Origin: Halovenus aranensis
Lineage (GTDB): Archaea; Halobacteriota; Halobacteria; Halobacteriales; Haloarculaceae
DNA length: 64,000 nucleotides
Direction: 5' to 3'
Assembly: GCF_900100385.1 (NCBI RefSeq)
Contig: NZ_FNFC01000009.1
Span: 100,652 to 164,651 of the forward strand
Shown: piece by piece, positions 8,240 to 17,473 of the stretch
Position numbering within the stretch: the first letter of the stretch is position 1
How the letters are laid out: the number at the start of each line of letters is the position of its first letter
Made by a program: the position numbers and the translations under genes
The notes under the pieces: generated by a model
Seen by the model: the letters and a program-made list of their open reading frames with translations, nothing else
Databases searched by the model: none
What the model was told of the DNA's origin: nothing

Positions 8240-8347
8240 ATCCAACCACCGGAGTGCCGTCCATATATACTGTAGGGCCGTTTGCGGGAGAGATGCAAAA
8301 CACACGGCAACCGGAAGGTGAAACTGCGTGGACGACACAGCAGAAGT

Positions 8348-8752
8348 ATGGCCGAATTCAACTACGAGACAGAGGTGTCGGTCCGATTTCAAGACCTCGA
8401 CGTTGCCGGACACGTGAACAACGCAGTCTACGTGACCTACCTCGAAGAAGCCAGAATCGACTATCTCCAGGAGGTCCTCGGTATCGACAGCGCCGAGGCG
8501 TTGAGCGCCGTCGTCGCGCACACCGAAATCGACTATCGCAAGCCGGTGCGAGACGACAGCCACGTTACCATCGCGCTCCGGACGCGCGAGCCGGGAACCT
8601 CGAGCGTGCCAATGGAGTACGAGATACGCGCCGGCGACGAAGTCGTCGCGACGGCCGAGACCGTGATGGTCACCGTCGACTACGAGACCGGCGAGACGCG
8701 GCCGATGCCCGACTCCTGGCGCGAGCAAATCGCGGCCTTCGAAGGTCACTGA
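8348..8752 (+). CDS. Acyl-CoA thioesterase, 4HBT hotdog family
   Basis: Hotdog-fold thioesterase, 134 residues, hydrolysing an acyl-CoA. The family signature is clear: RFQDLDVAGHVNNAVYVTYL at residues 13-32, with the catalytic-type Asp at 16 or 18 and H22. ATG at 8348 was chosen because the conserved block begins right after it; the frame upstream is non-coding in character. It is divergent from the creatininase-family gene and followed 44 bp later by the oxidoreductase gene, possibly one transcription unit though that gene has its own TATA box. Confidence 0.88.
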   Translation: MAEFNYETEVSVRFQDLDVAGHVNNAVYVTYLEEARIDYLQEVLGIDSAEALSAVVAHTEIDYRKPVRDDSHVTIALRTREPGTSSVPMEYEIRAGDEVVATAETVMVTVDYETGETRPMPDSWREQIAAFEGH

Positions 8753-8796
8753 CGGCGTCCCGACCCTTTATCAGCCCCCTCGTCGTGGCTCTGGAC

Positions 8797-9771
8797 ATGC
8801 AAACTGGGATTCTCGTCCCGAACGACGCGGACGACCTCGCGGCCTTCGCAGTGCGAGCCGAGCGACTGGGATACGACGCGGTCTGGACGGGCGAACTCTG
8901 GGGTCGTGACTCCTTTGTCGCGCTGACGCGGGCGGCCTACCGGACCGAGACGGTGCAACTCGGTACTGCCATCGTCAACGTCTACGGGCGCTCGCCGGCG
9001 ACGATTGCACAGGCCGCGGCCACGCTCGACGACGCCGCGGACGGACGGTTCACGCTTGGCCTCGGAACGAGCACGCGGAAGGTCGTCGAAGACCTCCACG
9101 GCGAGTCGTTCGACAACCCGGCCCGACAGCTCCACGAGGCCGTCGAGCTGACAAAGCAGTTCCTCGGTGCCGACGGTCGTGTTTCCTACGAAGGCAAGTC
9201 ATTCGATGTCGCCGACTTCCCGTCGCTGTCGGCAGATGTTCCGGTGTACGCCGCCGCGCTCGGGCCGGCGACGAGACGCGCCACCGGGCGGACCGCAGAC
9301 GGCTGGCTACCCCACAACATTCCCTTCGAGCGCCTCGGAGAGGCCTTCGAGACGATAGCCGAAACTGCCAGCGCGGCCGGCCGGGACCCCCAGACAATCA
9401 CGACGATGCCCTACGTGCCAAGTGCGGCCAGCGCGGACCCTGACCGCGCCCGAGCGGCTGTTCGGGGTCACCTCGCGTACTACGTCGGGAGCGGCGAGGG
9501 ATACCGTCGAGCAGTCGCCGAGTCGTTCCCACATGCCGCAGACGCGATTGCAGAGGCCTGGCGCTCCGGGGACCGAGAGGAGGCGCGAGGGGCGGTCACC
9601 GACGAGATGCTCGACGCTCTCGGCGTGGCTGGCACGCCCGAACAGGCCCGCGACCGACTCGCGGAGATTGCGGCGCTCGATGCCGTCGACGTGCCACTCG
9701 TCGTCGTGCCGGACGACACCGGCGACGAGTTGCGACGAGAGACGATGGAAGCGCTCGCGCCCGAGGAGTGA
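8797..9771 (+). CDS. LLM-class flavin/F420-dependent oxidoreductase
   Basis: Luciferase-like TIM-barrel oxidoreductase, 324 residues, of the group containing methylenetetrahydromethanopterin reductase and F420-dependent enzymes. Visible family blocks: AERLGYDAVWTGELWGRDSF near 21-41, GTAIVNVYGRSPATIAQAAATLD near 60-82, GRFTLGLGTS near 86-95. A TATA-like TTTATC at 8767-8772 lies 25-30 bp before the ATG, indicating a leaderless start. Haloarchaea make F420, so F420 rather than FMN is plausible, but the substrate is not determinable. Confidence 0.85.
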   Translation: MQTGILVPNDADDLAAFAVRAERLGYDAVWTGELWGRDSFVALTRAAYRTETVQLGTAIVNVYGRSPATIAQAAATLDDAADGRFTLGLGTSTRKVVEDLHGESFDNPARQLHEAVELTKQFLGADGRVSYEGKSFDVADFPSLSADVPVYAAALGPATRRATGRTADGWLPHNIPFERLGEAFETIAETASAAGRDPQTITTMPYVPSAASADPDRARAAVRGHLAYYVGSGEGYRRAVAESFPHAADAIAEAWRSGDREEARGAVTDEMLDALGVAGTPEQARDRLAEIAALDAVDVPLVVVPDDTGDELRRETMEALAPEE

Positions 9772-9811
9772 GACCACATCCGTCAAGTGCCTTGGCCCCT
9801 ACCCTTAGCTA

Positions 9812-11866
9812 ATGACTGACACCGGCCCGCTCTCGCCGGACCGTCCCGAGGCCGAAAGCGAGTTTCGCGTCGACGCCCCCTTCGAGCCTGCGGGCGACCA
9901 GCCCGAGGCTATCGAGCAACTCGCGGCCGGCTTCCAGCAAGGAATGGACGAGCAGACGTTGCTCGGCGTGACAGGAAGCGGCAAGACGAACACCGTCTCG
10001 TGGGTCGTCGAAGAGATTCAGAAGCCGACGCTGGTCATCGCTCATAACAAGACACTGGCCGCCCAGCTCTACGAGGAGTTCAGGGAACTCTTTCCCGATA
10101 ACGCCGTGGAGTATTTCGTCTCATATTATGACTACTACCAGCCCGAGGCCTACGTCGAACAGACCGACACCTACATCGACAAAGACGCCTCTATCAACGA
10201 CGAAATCGACCGCCTTCGCCACTCTGCGACGCGCTCGCTGTTGACCCGTGACGACGTTATCGTCGTTGCCAGTGTCTCGGCTATCTACGGGCTGGGCGAC
10301 CCGAACAACTACGTCGATATGGCGCTTCGGCTCGAACAGGGCCAGCAGGTATCGCGCGACGACATTCTCTCACGGCTGGTAGATTTGAACTACGAGCGCA
10401 ACGACGTGGACTTCACGCAGGGCACCTTCCGCGTGCGCGGTGACACGCTCGAAATCTACCCGATGTACGGCCGGTACGCCGTCCGCGTCGAGATGTGGGG
10501 CGACGAAATCGACCGCCTCCGGAAGGTCGACCCCCTGGAAGGCGAAATCGTCAGCGAGGAGCCTGCGGTCTTGCTCCACCCGGCAGAACACTACTCGATT
10601 CCCGAACAGCGACTTGAAGAGGCCATCGCCGAGATAGAGGACCTCCTTGACGACCGTATCAGCCACTTCGAGCGCCAGGGCGACCTGGTGGCCGCACAGC
10701 GCATCGAAGAGCGCACCACCTTCGACCTGGAGATGCTGAACGAGACGGGCTACTGCTCTGGCATCGAGAACTACTCGGTGCATCTCTCCGACCGCGAGCC
10801 TGGAGAGGCCCCGTACACGCTGTTAGATTACTTCCCCGACGACTTTCTTACCGTCGTCGACGAGTCCCACCAGACCCTGCCCCAGATTCGCGGCCAGTTC
10901 GAGGGCGACAAATCCCGCAAGGAGTCCCTCGTCGGGAACGGCTTTCGACTGCCGACTGCCTTCGACAACCGTCCGCTCACGTTCGAGGAGTTCGAGGAGA
11001 AAACCGACAAGACGCTGTACGTCTCGGCGACGCCGAGCGAGTACGAGCGCGAGGAATCCGCACAGGTCGTCGAGCAGATTGTCCGACCCACCTACCTCGT
11101 CGACCCCGAGATTGAGATTGCCGACGTCGACGGCCAGGTGAGTAACCTCATCGACCGACTCCAGGCCCTGCCAGACGAGGAGCGGGCGCTGGTGACGACA
11201 CTCACCAAACGGATGGCCGAAGACCTCACCGAATACCTCGAAGAGGCCGGGATGGACGTCGCCTACATGCACGACGAGACCGACACGCTGGAGCGCCACG
11301 AACTCGTCCGGAGCCTGCGCCTCGGCGAAATTGACACGCTGGTCGGCATCAATCTGTTACGCGAGGGACTGGACATCCCCGAGGTGTCGCTGGTGGCGAT
11401 ACTCGACGCCGACCAGGAGGGATTTTTGCGCTCGGAGACGATGCTCATCCAGACGATGGGGCGGGCAGCCCGGAACGTCAACGGCACGGTGGTGCTCTAT
11501 GCCGACGAGCCGAGCGCGGCGATGGAGTCGGCAATCGAGGAGACACAGCGCCGGCGACAGATACAACAGGCGTTCAACGAGGAACACGGCCACGAACCCC
11601 GCACAATCGAGAAGGAAATCGGCGAATCGAACCTCCCCGGCAGCAAGACCGACACCGCCGAGGCGTCGACGCTCGCGCCCGACGACGAGGACGACGCCGC
11701 CCGCGCCATCGAGGAACTCGAACAGCGGATGCAGGAGGCCGCTGATAATCTGGAGTTCGAACTCGCGGCCGACATCCGCGACCGCATCCGGGAACTGCGC
11801 GAGGAGTTCGACCTCGCTGGCGGCGATGTCGACGAGGGCGTCCCGACGCCGGACTCGGAGTTTTGA
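9812..11866 (+). CDS. uvrB: Excinuclease ABC subunit B
   Basis: Damage-verification helicase of bacterial-type nucleotide excision repair, working with UvrA and UvrC; haloarchaea acquired this system alongside XPD-type helicases. The protein is 684 residues. Walker A GVTGSGKT is at 52-59, the beta-hairpin region with [11 protein letters not shown] follows near 104, the DESH box is at 350-353, helicase motifs with [16 protein letters not shown] near 510-525 and QTMGRAARN near 550 are intact, and a C-terminal UVR motif occupies about 628-660. It is complete and apparently a single-gene unit; uvrA and uvrC are not in this window. Confidence 0.97.
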   Translation: MTDTGPLSPDRPEAESEFRVDAPFEPAGDQPEAIEQLAAGFQQGMDEQTLLGVTGSGKTNTVSWVVEEIQKPTLVIAHNKTLAAQLYEEFRELFPDNAVEYFVSYYDYYQPEAYVEQTDTYIDKDASINDEIDRLRHSATRSLLTRDDVIVVASVSAIYGLGDPNNYVDMALRLEQGQQVSRDDILSRLVDLNYERNDVDFTQGTFRVRGDTLEIYPMYGRYAVRVEMWGDEIDRLRKVDPLEGEIVSEEPAVLLHPAEHYSIPEQRLEEAIAEIEDLLDDRISHFERQGDLVAAQRIEERTTFDLEMLNETGYCSGIENYSVHLSDREPGEAPYTLLDYFPDDFLTVVDESHQTLPQIRGQFEGDKSRKESLVGNGFRLPTAFDNRPLTFEEFEEKTDKTLYVSATPSEYEREESAQVVEQIVRPTYLVDPEIEIADVDGQVSNLIDRLQALPDEERALVTTLTKRMAEDLTEYLEEAGMDVAYMHDETDTLERHELVRSLRLGEIDTLVGINLLREGLDIPEVSLVAILDADQEGFLRSETMLIQTMGRAARNVNGTVVLYADEPSAAMESAIEETQRRRQIQQAFNEEHGHEPRTIEKEIGESNLPGSKTDTAEASTLAPDDEDDAARAIEELEQRMQEAADNLEFELAADIRDRIRELREEFDLAGGDVDEGVPTPDSEF

Positions 11867-11868
11867 AC

Positions 11869-12228
11869 TCAGTAGGCGTCGCCAGACAGCCAGACAGCGG
11901 CGAGTTCGCCGAGTGCACGCGCCCAGAGAAACGCCAGCGCGCCGTGGAGGAAGACGTAGCTAGCCGCCGTCGGGAGGAAAAACAGCGCTCCGAATCCCAC
12001 CACGAGGCCGCCAAAGACGAGAATGCGGGCAATTGTCTCACTGTGTTCGGGAGCCGTGGCGAGGGCAATCGAGACGAGACAGCCACCTGTCGCGCCGACA
12101 GCGAGGGCGCCTGTCGTGAGTGCGAGCGACTGGACCGGTGTGAGCGGGAGGAGAAACGCCAGCATCACCGTCGTGAGCGCGACTTTCCCGAGTGCCTTAC
12201 TCGTCTGTCTCGAAGCGGGGAGCCTCAT
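11869..12228 (-). CDS. Small integral membrane protein, four predicted helices
   Basis: A 119-residue hydrophobic protein with about four membrane segments, no recognisable family motif. ATG at 12228 is supported by a TATA-like stretch (12251-12261, minus strand) 28 bp upstream, giving a leaderless start. It is convergent with uvrB, the stop codons being 2 bp apart, and divergent from the RNase gene. Function unknown. Confidence 0.7.
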   Translation of the reverse strand: MRLPASRQTSKALGKVALTTVMLAFLLPLTPVQSLALTTGALAVGATGGCLVSIALATAPEHSETIARILVFGGLVVGFGALFFLPTAASYVFLHGALAFLWARALGELAAVWLSGDAY

Positions 12229-12318
12229 CTGTCTGAACGGACGCGTCGAGACGAAATAAAGACGCCGAGGCGCCCCCGGGCCGACACGCCTAACTGCCGG
12301 TCGGTCGTATGCGAGTGC

Positions 12319-13626
12319 ATGAGCAACCCAGAACAGGACGCAGCCGGCACGGTCGAGGGACAGGGGCCGGTCGAAATCGACGAGGAGATGGCGCGACATA
12401 TCGAGAACAAGCGCGACGAGCTACTGGAGAAATTCGAGCTTCCCGACGCCTTCCCCGAGGAGGTCATGCAGGAGGCAAAAGAGCGAACCGAAAACATCCA
12501 ACAGCAGATTGCAGACGAACTCGACGAGCGAGAGGACCTGCGCGACCTGACGACGTGGACGACCGACCCGGTCGACGCCCAGGACTTCGACGACGCGCTC
12601 TCGGTCGAAGAACGCGACGACGAGTACGTCCTCTGGGTCCACATCGCCGACGTGACACACTACGTCAACCCCGACACGGCGATGTGGGACGAGGCACGCA
12701 CGCGCGGGAACACTATCTATCTCCCCGGCTACACGATTCACATGCTCCCGCCGATTCTGGCCGAGACGGTCTGTTCGCTGGTCCCCCACGAGGACCGTCT
12801 GGCACACACCGTCGAGATGCACCTCGACAAGGAGACGCTTGGCTACGAGACAATCGACATCTACAAATCGGTCATCCGGAGCGACGCGCGCCTGACCTAC
12901 ACCGACTGCGAGAACATTCTCGACGACCCCGCGGCCGCCGAGGAGTTCCTCGAAGACACCGCGGTCGACCTCGCCGAGCGAAACCAGCTCGTGTGGGAAC
13001 TCGCCCAGCGCATGCACGAGGCACGCAAGGAGGACGGCTCGCTCGTGCTCAATCCACGCCGCGACCGCGCGCACACAATCATCGAGGAGTGTATGCTGAA
13101 AGCGAACAAGGCAGTCACCCACGAGCTGATGTGGGACCGGGGTGTCGAGGCGATGTATCGGGTCCATCCACAGCCAAGTCCCGACGAGTGGAGCGAGGCG
13201 CTCAAAGAGATTCAGGAACTCGACGGCGTCTCGGTCCCCGGCGACAAGTGGGACGAGCCGCGCAAAGCGGTCAACGCGACCCTCGAAGAGGCACCGAAAC
13301 GCCAACTCGACAAGATACAGTGGGCCGTGATGAAGGTGATGCCCCGCGCGAAGTACATGAACGACCCGTTCGGCGGCCACCACGCGCTGAACTTCGAGAT
13401 TTACGGGCATTTCACCTCGCCAATCCGACGGCTCTCTGACCTCATCAACCACTGGATTGTCTACTCGAACGAGCAGTTCGAGGACCTGCCAGCCCTGTGT
13501 GACCATGCTTCGGACCGCCAGCAGGCCGGCGAGTCCTGTGAGCGTGAGTACCGGGACTTCCTCGAAGAAATCGGTCTCGACCCCGATGCAGTCAACAACC
13601 GCGGCATCGAGGTCGTCGACGACTAA
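12319..13626 (+). CDS. rnr: RNase R-like exoribonuclease (RNB domain only)
   Basis: 3'-5' exoribonuclease of the RNase II/R family. The catalytic signature DPVDAQDFDDALS spans about 84-96, with the acidic residues D89, D91 and D92 that bind the two metal ions; later blocks such as RVHPQPS, FGGHHALNFEIYGHFTSPIRR (about 353-373) are intact. At 435 residues it has essentially only the RNB domain: the N-terminal cold-shock domains and the C-terminal S1 domain of bacterial RNase R (over 700 residues) are absent. Short forms like this are known in haloarchaea. ATG at 12319 places the start just before a helical leader. Confidence 0.92.
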   Translation: MSNPEQDAAGTVEGQGPVEIDEEMARHIENKRDELLEKFELPDAFPEEVMQEAKERTENIQQQIADELDEREDLRDLTTWTTDPVDAQDFDDALSVEERDDEYVLWVHIADVTHYVNPDTAMWDEARTRGNTIYLPGYTIHMLPPILAETVCSLVPHEDRLAHTVEMHLDKETLGYETIDIYKSVIRSDARLTYTDCENILDDPAAAEEFLEDTAVDLAERNQLVWELAQRMHEARKEDGSLVLNPRRDRAHTIIEECMLKANKAVTHELMWDRGVEAMYRVHPQPSPDEWSEALKEIQELDGVSVPGDKWDEPRKAVNATLEEAPKRQLDKIQWAVMKVMPRAKYMNDPFGGHHALNFEIYGHFTSPIRRLSDLINHWIVYSNEQFEDLPALCDHASDRQQAGESCEREYRDFLEEIGLDPDAVNNRGIEVVDD

Positions 13627-13721
13627 CCCCGCTGTTAGGAGGTCGTTAACCCCAACGTCGCTGTTTGTACGGTCCGGTACGTGGTCAATACCCTTGCCAG
13701 CTACGTGCGTTGGTCGAGCTA

Positions 13722-13859
13722 ATGACACCGAATGTCAAGGTCCGATGTGACTACTGTGAAAAGTGGCTCGTGGTCGATGGAAACACCGAGTACGTCGCCT
13801 GTGAGTGCGGGGCAGGATTCGCCGTCACAGTCACGCCGATTGCGACGCCACGAGCGTAA
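13722..13859 (+). CDS. Small zinc-ribbon protein, 45 residues
   Basis: Tiny protein with two cysteine pairs, CDYC near residue 9 and CECG near residue 27, the spacing of a single zinc-ribbon knuckle. Haloarchaea encode many such one-domain zinc proteins; a few affect biofilm and swarming in Haloferax, most are uncharacterised. It precedes riboflavin synthase by 37 bp on the same strand and may share its transcript. Confidence 0.72.
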   Translation: MTPNVKVRCDYCEKWLVVDGNTEYVACECGAGFAVTVTPIATPRA

Positions 13860-13896
13860 CCAACACACGTTTGGATTGTCGGACCAAACAGCGTGT

Positions 13897-14481
13897 ATGT
13901 TCACCGGCATCGTCGAGGAGACCGGAACAGTGCAGTCAGTCGAGGAGGACGACGATGGCCTCCGCGTCCGCCTCGGAACCACGTTCGACGGACTCTCTCG
14001 CGGGCAGAGTATCAGCGTCAGCGGTGCCTGTCTGACCGTCGAGGCCTTCGGAGACGGCTGGTTCGAGGTGTTTCTCGCGACCGAGACCGTCGAGCGGACG
14101 TATCTCGGCGGACTCGCGGCCGGCGACGAGGTGAACCTCGAACGCGCACTGCCGGCCGACGGCCGCTTCGACGGGCACTTCGTCCAGGGTCACGTCGACG
14201 GCACAGGCACTGTCGAGGCCGTCGAACGCCTCGGCGACGACTGGCGCTTTTCGTTTTCCCTGCCAGAGGAGCTCGCGCGGTATGTCGTCGAGAAGGGGTC
14301 GATTGCCATCGACGGTATCAGCCTCACAGTCGCCGCCTTCGACGGCGAGACCGTCGACATTGCCATCATTCCCGAAACCTACGAACTCACGACACTCTCG
14401 GAGAAATCGGTTGGTGACCCCATCCACCTCGAAGTCGATGTCGTCGCAAAATACGTCGAACGCCTTGTGGACGGCTACTAA
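13897..14481 (+). CDS. ribE: Riboflavin synthase, alpha-chain type
   Basis: Converts two molecules of dimethylribityllumazine to riboflavin. The 194-residue protein is two tandem lumazine-binding barrels: MFTGIVEETG starts the first, GHFVQGHVDGTGTV starts the second near residue 89, and GSIAIDGISLTV marks its core. This is the bacterial-type trimeric enzyme, not the unrelated methanogen RibC-type, as is usual in haloarchaea. The conserved MFTGIVEE at the very N-terminus fixes the start at 13897 although the frame stays open upstream. A small zinc-ribbon gene precedes it by 37 bp. Confidence 0.96.
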   Translation: MFTGIVEETGTVQSVEEDDDGLRVRLGTTFDGLSRGQSISVSGACLTVEAFGDGWFEVFLATETVERTYLGGLAAGDEVNLERALPADGRFDGHFVQGHVDGTGTVEAVERLGDDWRFSFSLPEELARYVVEKGSIAIDGISLTVAAFDGETVDIAIIPETYELTTLSEKSVGDPIHLEVDVVAKYVERLVDGY

Positions 14482-14507
14482 CTGGTAGGTTCTACTGACA
14501 CCGTGAG

Positions 14508-15146
14508 TTAGGGCTGTCTCTGTAAGTAGTAGTCGGTGACGTTCGATAGTGCGCGGCGCAAAAGCTGAGACACGGCCTGCTGTGTAACTCCCATCTTGTC
14601 TGCTATCTGTTGGAGCGTACACTCCCTTGGAATAGCAAAATACCCGTTTTGTCGCGCCAACGAGAGCAGCTGTCGTTGTTTCTCAGTGAGGGCAGCGACG
14701 GCATCGCTCTCTTGCTCGGAGGTAAGAATGTACTGTGTCTCGACACACATACCATTTCTCCGACACTCTTCGACGAGCGTCCTATAATCACGAACGGTCG
14801 GAAAAATCATCGTGAGATGCCACCCACTACCCGAAGTTACCGCTTCGACAATCGTGGCACCGACATCGACAACGGTTCGTTGCGTCTGGACCTCGCCGAT
14901 TCCCGAGGCATACTGCGTAAGAAGCAGGTCGTGACCGACCAGTTCGCTGTTTTGTACTGTCTCGTCTGTTTTCGCGTTCTGAACGAGAGTGGAACAGATT
15001 TCTGTCTCGGCACGAATCAGCACCTGAACGTCTCCTTGAGGAGTCAACGTAATATCTTCGAACGCCAGTCGCGAGCACCCGTCGGTGGCGCGAAATGCCT
15101 CTTCTAAGAGGGGGGAGTCAACCGAAAATTCTGTTTGAACTGCCAT
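14508..15146 (-). CDS. HTH-10 (Bat-type) transcription regulator
   Basis: Haloarchaeal regulator of the Bat family, 212 residues. An N-terminal effector domain of about 145 residues lacks clear PAS or GAF motifs; the C-terminal 55 residues are the HTH-10 domain, with LTEKQRQLLSLARQNGYFAIPR leading to a helix-turn-helix around QQIADKMGVTQQAVSQLLRR. Base composition is less GC-rich than its neighbours. It lies 67 bp from, and in the same direction as, the 180-residue-family gene at 15213-15758, which is upstream of it; they could form an operon of sensor-like protein and regulator. The signal is unknown. Confidence 0.85.
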   Translation of the reverse strand: MAVQTEFSVDSPLLEEAFRATDGCSRLAFEDITLTPQGDVQVLIRAETEICSTLVQNAKTDETVQNSELVGHDLLLTQYASGIGEVQTQRTVVDVGATIVEAVTSGSGWHLTMIFPTVRDYRTLVEECRRNGMCVETQYILTSEQESDAVAALTEKQRQLLSLARQNGYFAIPRECTLQQIADKMGVTQQAVSQLLRRALSNVTDYYLQRQP

Positions 15147-15212
15147 TTGTTAGTAGTCTATACTCTAGTAGGGAGACGGTCGAGAGACATAAATGTGCGT
15201 ATAGATGGGACG

Positions 15213-15758
15213 CTACCACTCAGTCTTCCATGCGAACCGTTCGTCTGTGTCTTCAGCTATCTGTTCGAACGTCGGAATCGAGTCCTCCGGTCCCCACTGC
15301 TTGATGATTCCTGTGTAGATTCCTTTCACGAACGGCTGTGGGTACGGATACTCGTTTGTAACCCCAAGCCGTCCCGAGCGTTCGCCACGACGTTCGAACG
15401 TATACTCACCTGCTGGTTTGTCCTGTGTCGTGTCTCTGTATACCTCGTCACTCACTTGAAGAGCGTTCAGTCGTTCGAACGCTTCGAAAACCGAGAGCCC
15501 AGAGTCGAATGAGAGTCCACGCGCAGTCTGTTCACCGCCGGAAATCATCGTCTGTGAGCCGACCCTCTCAAGTATTGCGTAGTACGAATCCCGGACCGCT
15601 TCAGTCTGGTACCACCCATCAGATGCTAGCTCCCCGATTCGTTCCTCAAATGTGTCTCTGACCTTCCGCTCGAAAACGGGCGACACTTCTCCGGCCGCCT
15701 CCGCGAACGGAACAACGTATCTGCCACTTACTTTCGCCTCTGCGTCGTACATTGGCAT
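15213..15758 (-). CDS. Uncharacterised protein, paralogue 3 of the 180-residue family
   Basis: 181 residues, clearly related to the tandem pair at 5862-7054 through the GRYVVPFAEAAGEVSPVF block, the W-Y-x-T-E block near residue 49, G-S-Q-T-M near 68, the PYPQPFxKG segment, GPEDSIPTF and the closing WKTEW, but diverged elsewhere. ATG at 15758 aligns exactly with the other two starts; ATG at 15752 is an alternative. Upstream of and codirectional with the Bat-type regulator at 14508-15146, which the tandem copies lack. Function unknown; the pattern suggests a small-ligand-binding domain of the HNOB/V4R kind, unproven. Confidence 0.75.
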   Translation of the reverse strand: MPMYDAEAKVSGRYVVPFAEAAGEVSPVFERKVRDTFEERIGELASDGWYQTEAVRDSYYAILERVGSQTMISGGEQTARGLSFDSGLSVFEAFERLNALQVSDEVYRDTTQDKPAGEYTFERRGERSGRLGVTNEYPYPQPFVKGIYTGIIKQWGPEDSIPTFEQIAEDTDERFAWKTEW

Positions 15759-15930
15759 ATCTCACTATTCAGGTGATTTGGGTGTAAGCGCTGAGATTGT
15801 ATAATCAACCTACTAAGTCAACGTCTCGTATAGATGTGTTACTAGTTACTACACCACACCACGAGATGTCGTTCAGAGCACGGTCGGGAAAGCCGAACTG
15901 TTTTTGCGGCCAGCCCACCGACTTTCGGGT

Positions 15931-16764
15931 ATGACCGACGACGTTCCGATTCTGGACGACCACCTTCACCTGGACCCCGTCAACGGCCGCGGCCCGGCGG
16001 CGGCAGAGGAGTTCGCCGCCGCCGGCGGCACCCACCTGCTCGTGCTCAACAAACCCTCTTGGTCGCTCGTCGATTCGGCCGCGGTTGGCACACCCGAGGG
16101 ATTCCGGGAGACCTTCGAGGTGACCTGTGCGGTGACCGACGAAGCTGCCCAGCGGCTGCCCGGTGACGCCTGGCCCGTTCTGGGCGTTCATCCCGGTCTC
16201 ATCTCCCGGCTCGTCGACGGCGGCCACAGTCCCGACGAAGCCAGAGATCTCATGCAACGCGGTCTCGATATCGCCGCCGAGTTCGTCGCCGACGGGCCTG
16301 CCGTCGCGATAAAATCCGGCCGGCCACACTACGATGTCACGGAGGCAGTCTGGGAGGCCTCGAACGAGGTCATGCGTCACGCCTTCAGGCTCGCCAGCGA
16401 GACGGGCTGTGCCGTCCAGCTCCACACCGAGGGCGGCGACGACTTCACCACGGTGACAGAGTGGGCGGAGTCGGCGGGTCTGGCTCCCGACCGCGTCGTC
16501 AAACATTACTCTGGCGGCCCGGTCGAGGGGCCGATACCGAGTGTCATCGCGAACAAAGAGGGGTTAGAAGACGCCGCAGCTAGCGGCGAGGCGTTCATGA
16601 TGGAGACAGATTTCCTCGACGACCCCGACCGTCCGGGCGCGGTGCTCGGCCCGAAAACCGTCCCTCGGCGCGTCAACTGGTTGCTCGACGAAGGCTACGA
16701 GGACGCGGTCTACACCGCTCACGTCGAAACGCCCGCGCGGGTGTACGGTATCGATATAAACTGA
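15931..16764 (+). CDS. TatD-like metal-dependent hydrolase
   Basis: TIM-barrel hydrolase of the TatD/amidohydrolase group, 277 residues. Metal-ligand motifs: HLHLD at residues 11-15, HPG in LGVHPG near 90, QLHTEGG near 168, a KHYSGG segment near 190, and a late acidic site METDFLDD near 226. Archaeal TatD-like proteins are often annotated as DNases, but activity here is not predictable. The ATG follows the family-typical N-terminus closely. Single gene. Confidence 0.82.
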   Translation: MTDDVPILDDHLHLDPVNGRGPAAAEEFAAAGGTHLLVLNKPSWSLVDSAAVGTPEGFRETFEVTCAVTDEAAQRLPGDAWPVLGVHPGLISRLVDGGHSPDEARDLMQRGLDIAAEFVADGPAVAIKSGRPHYDVTEAVWEASNEVMRHAFRLASETGCAVQLHTEGGDDFTTVTEWAESAGLAPDRVVKHYSGGPVEGPIPSVIANKEGLEDAAASGEAFMMETDFLDDPDRPGAVLGPKTVPRRVNWLLDEGYEDAVYTAHVETPARVYGIDIN

Positions 16765-16807
16765 CCAGAGGCAGGAACTATTATTCGTCCAGACCGAAGT
16801 GTAGCGT

Positions 16808-17392
16808 ATGCGTGGTCTATGCAGTGCACGCCGGGGTGTCGCGCCGGTCATCTCGACGATTCTCATGGTGGCGGTCGCAGTCATTCTCTCTGCGACCATC
16901 GCGACGTTCGTGCTTGACGTGGGGGAAGACGTGTCTGACCCGGGACCGAACATCGGTGAGACGACAGGAAAAATCGAGGTACAGGACGGTTATCAGGGCG
17001 GTATCGTACGAGTAACACACGTAGCTGGTGATAGCGTCCCAGCCGAGGAACTAGAGATTGTTGTGGATGCAACAGATGCTTGTAGCGAGCAAGCGCGAAT
17101 TATAAATCTTCCAGCGTCCGCAAGTGGGTTCGGAAATAACGGCTTCAGCGATTCTAACCTAGAAACGAGTGGTGACAGCATCATCAGCAAAGGACAAACA
17201 TTCAATCAGAAATGGGACCCAGGAGTGTTGCATACAGCGAACGCAAATACCTTCGAGGCAGGTGAGTACCTTGAGTTTCGAATCCGTGGGACAACCTGCT
17301 CGCTCAGCTCCGGCGACGAAATCTCGGTCGACCTCGTTCACACGCCAACAAACAGCATCGTCGTCACACAGAAGTTGCGGGTGACGAACTGA
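16808..17392 (+). CDS. Archaeal type IV pilin-like protein
   Basis: 194 residues with the archaeal class III signal: a short charged leader, ARRG, then VAPVISTILMVAVAVILSAT, the hydrophobic helix on which pilins polymerise; cleavage by PibD is expected just before it. The C-terminal domain is rich in beta-forming residues and has two to three cysteines that could pair. Base composition from about 17040 to 17200 is clearly more AT-rich than the surroundings, as seen in variable surface proteins. TATA-like CTATTATTC at 16779-16787 is 25 bp upstream. Pilus biogenesis genes lie at 38.5-45.6 kb. Confidence 0.85.
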   Translation: MRGLCSARRGVAPVISTILMVAVAVILSATIATFVLDVGEDVSDPGPNIGETTGKIEVQDGYQGGIVRVTHVAGDSVPAEELEIVVDATDACSEQARIINLPASASGFGNNGFSDSNLETSGDSIISKGQTFNQKWDPGVLHTANANTFEAGEYLEFRIRGTTCSLSSGDEISVDLVHTPTNSIVVTQKLRVTN

Positions 17393-17473
17393 CCGGTACA
17401 CGGCCTGCGAAGGCCTCACATGTCAAAAAGTTGCTGTCGAAAGTACTATCCCCGGAGACACGTACGGTTGGAT

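Noticed and set aside
11863..12318. Upstream extension of the RNase R-like frame
   Set aside because: The extension overlaps a membrane-protein gene on the other strand and lacks protein character; conserved sequence begins after 12319.
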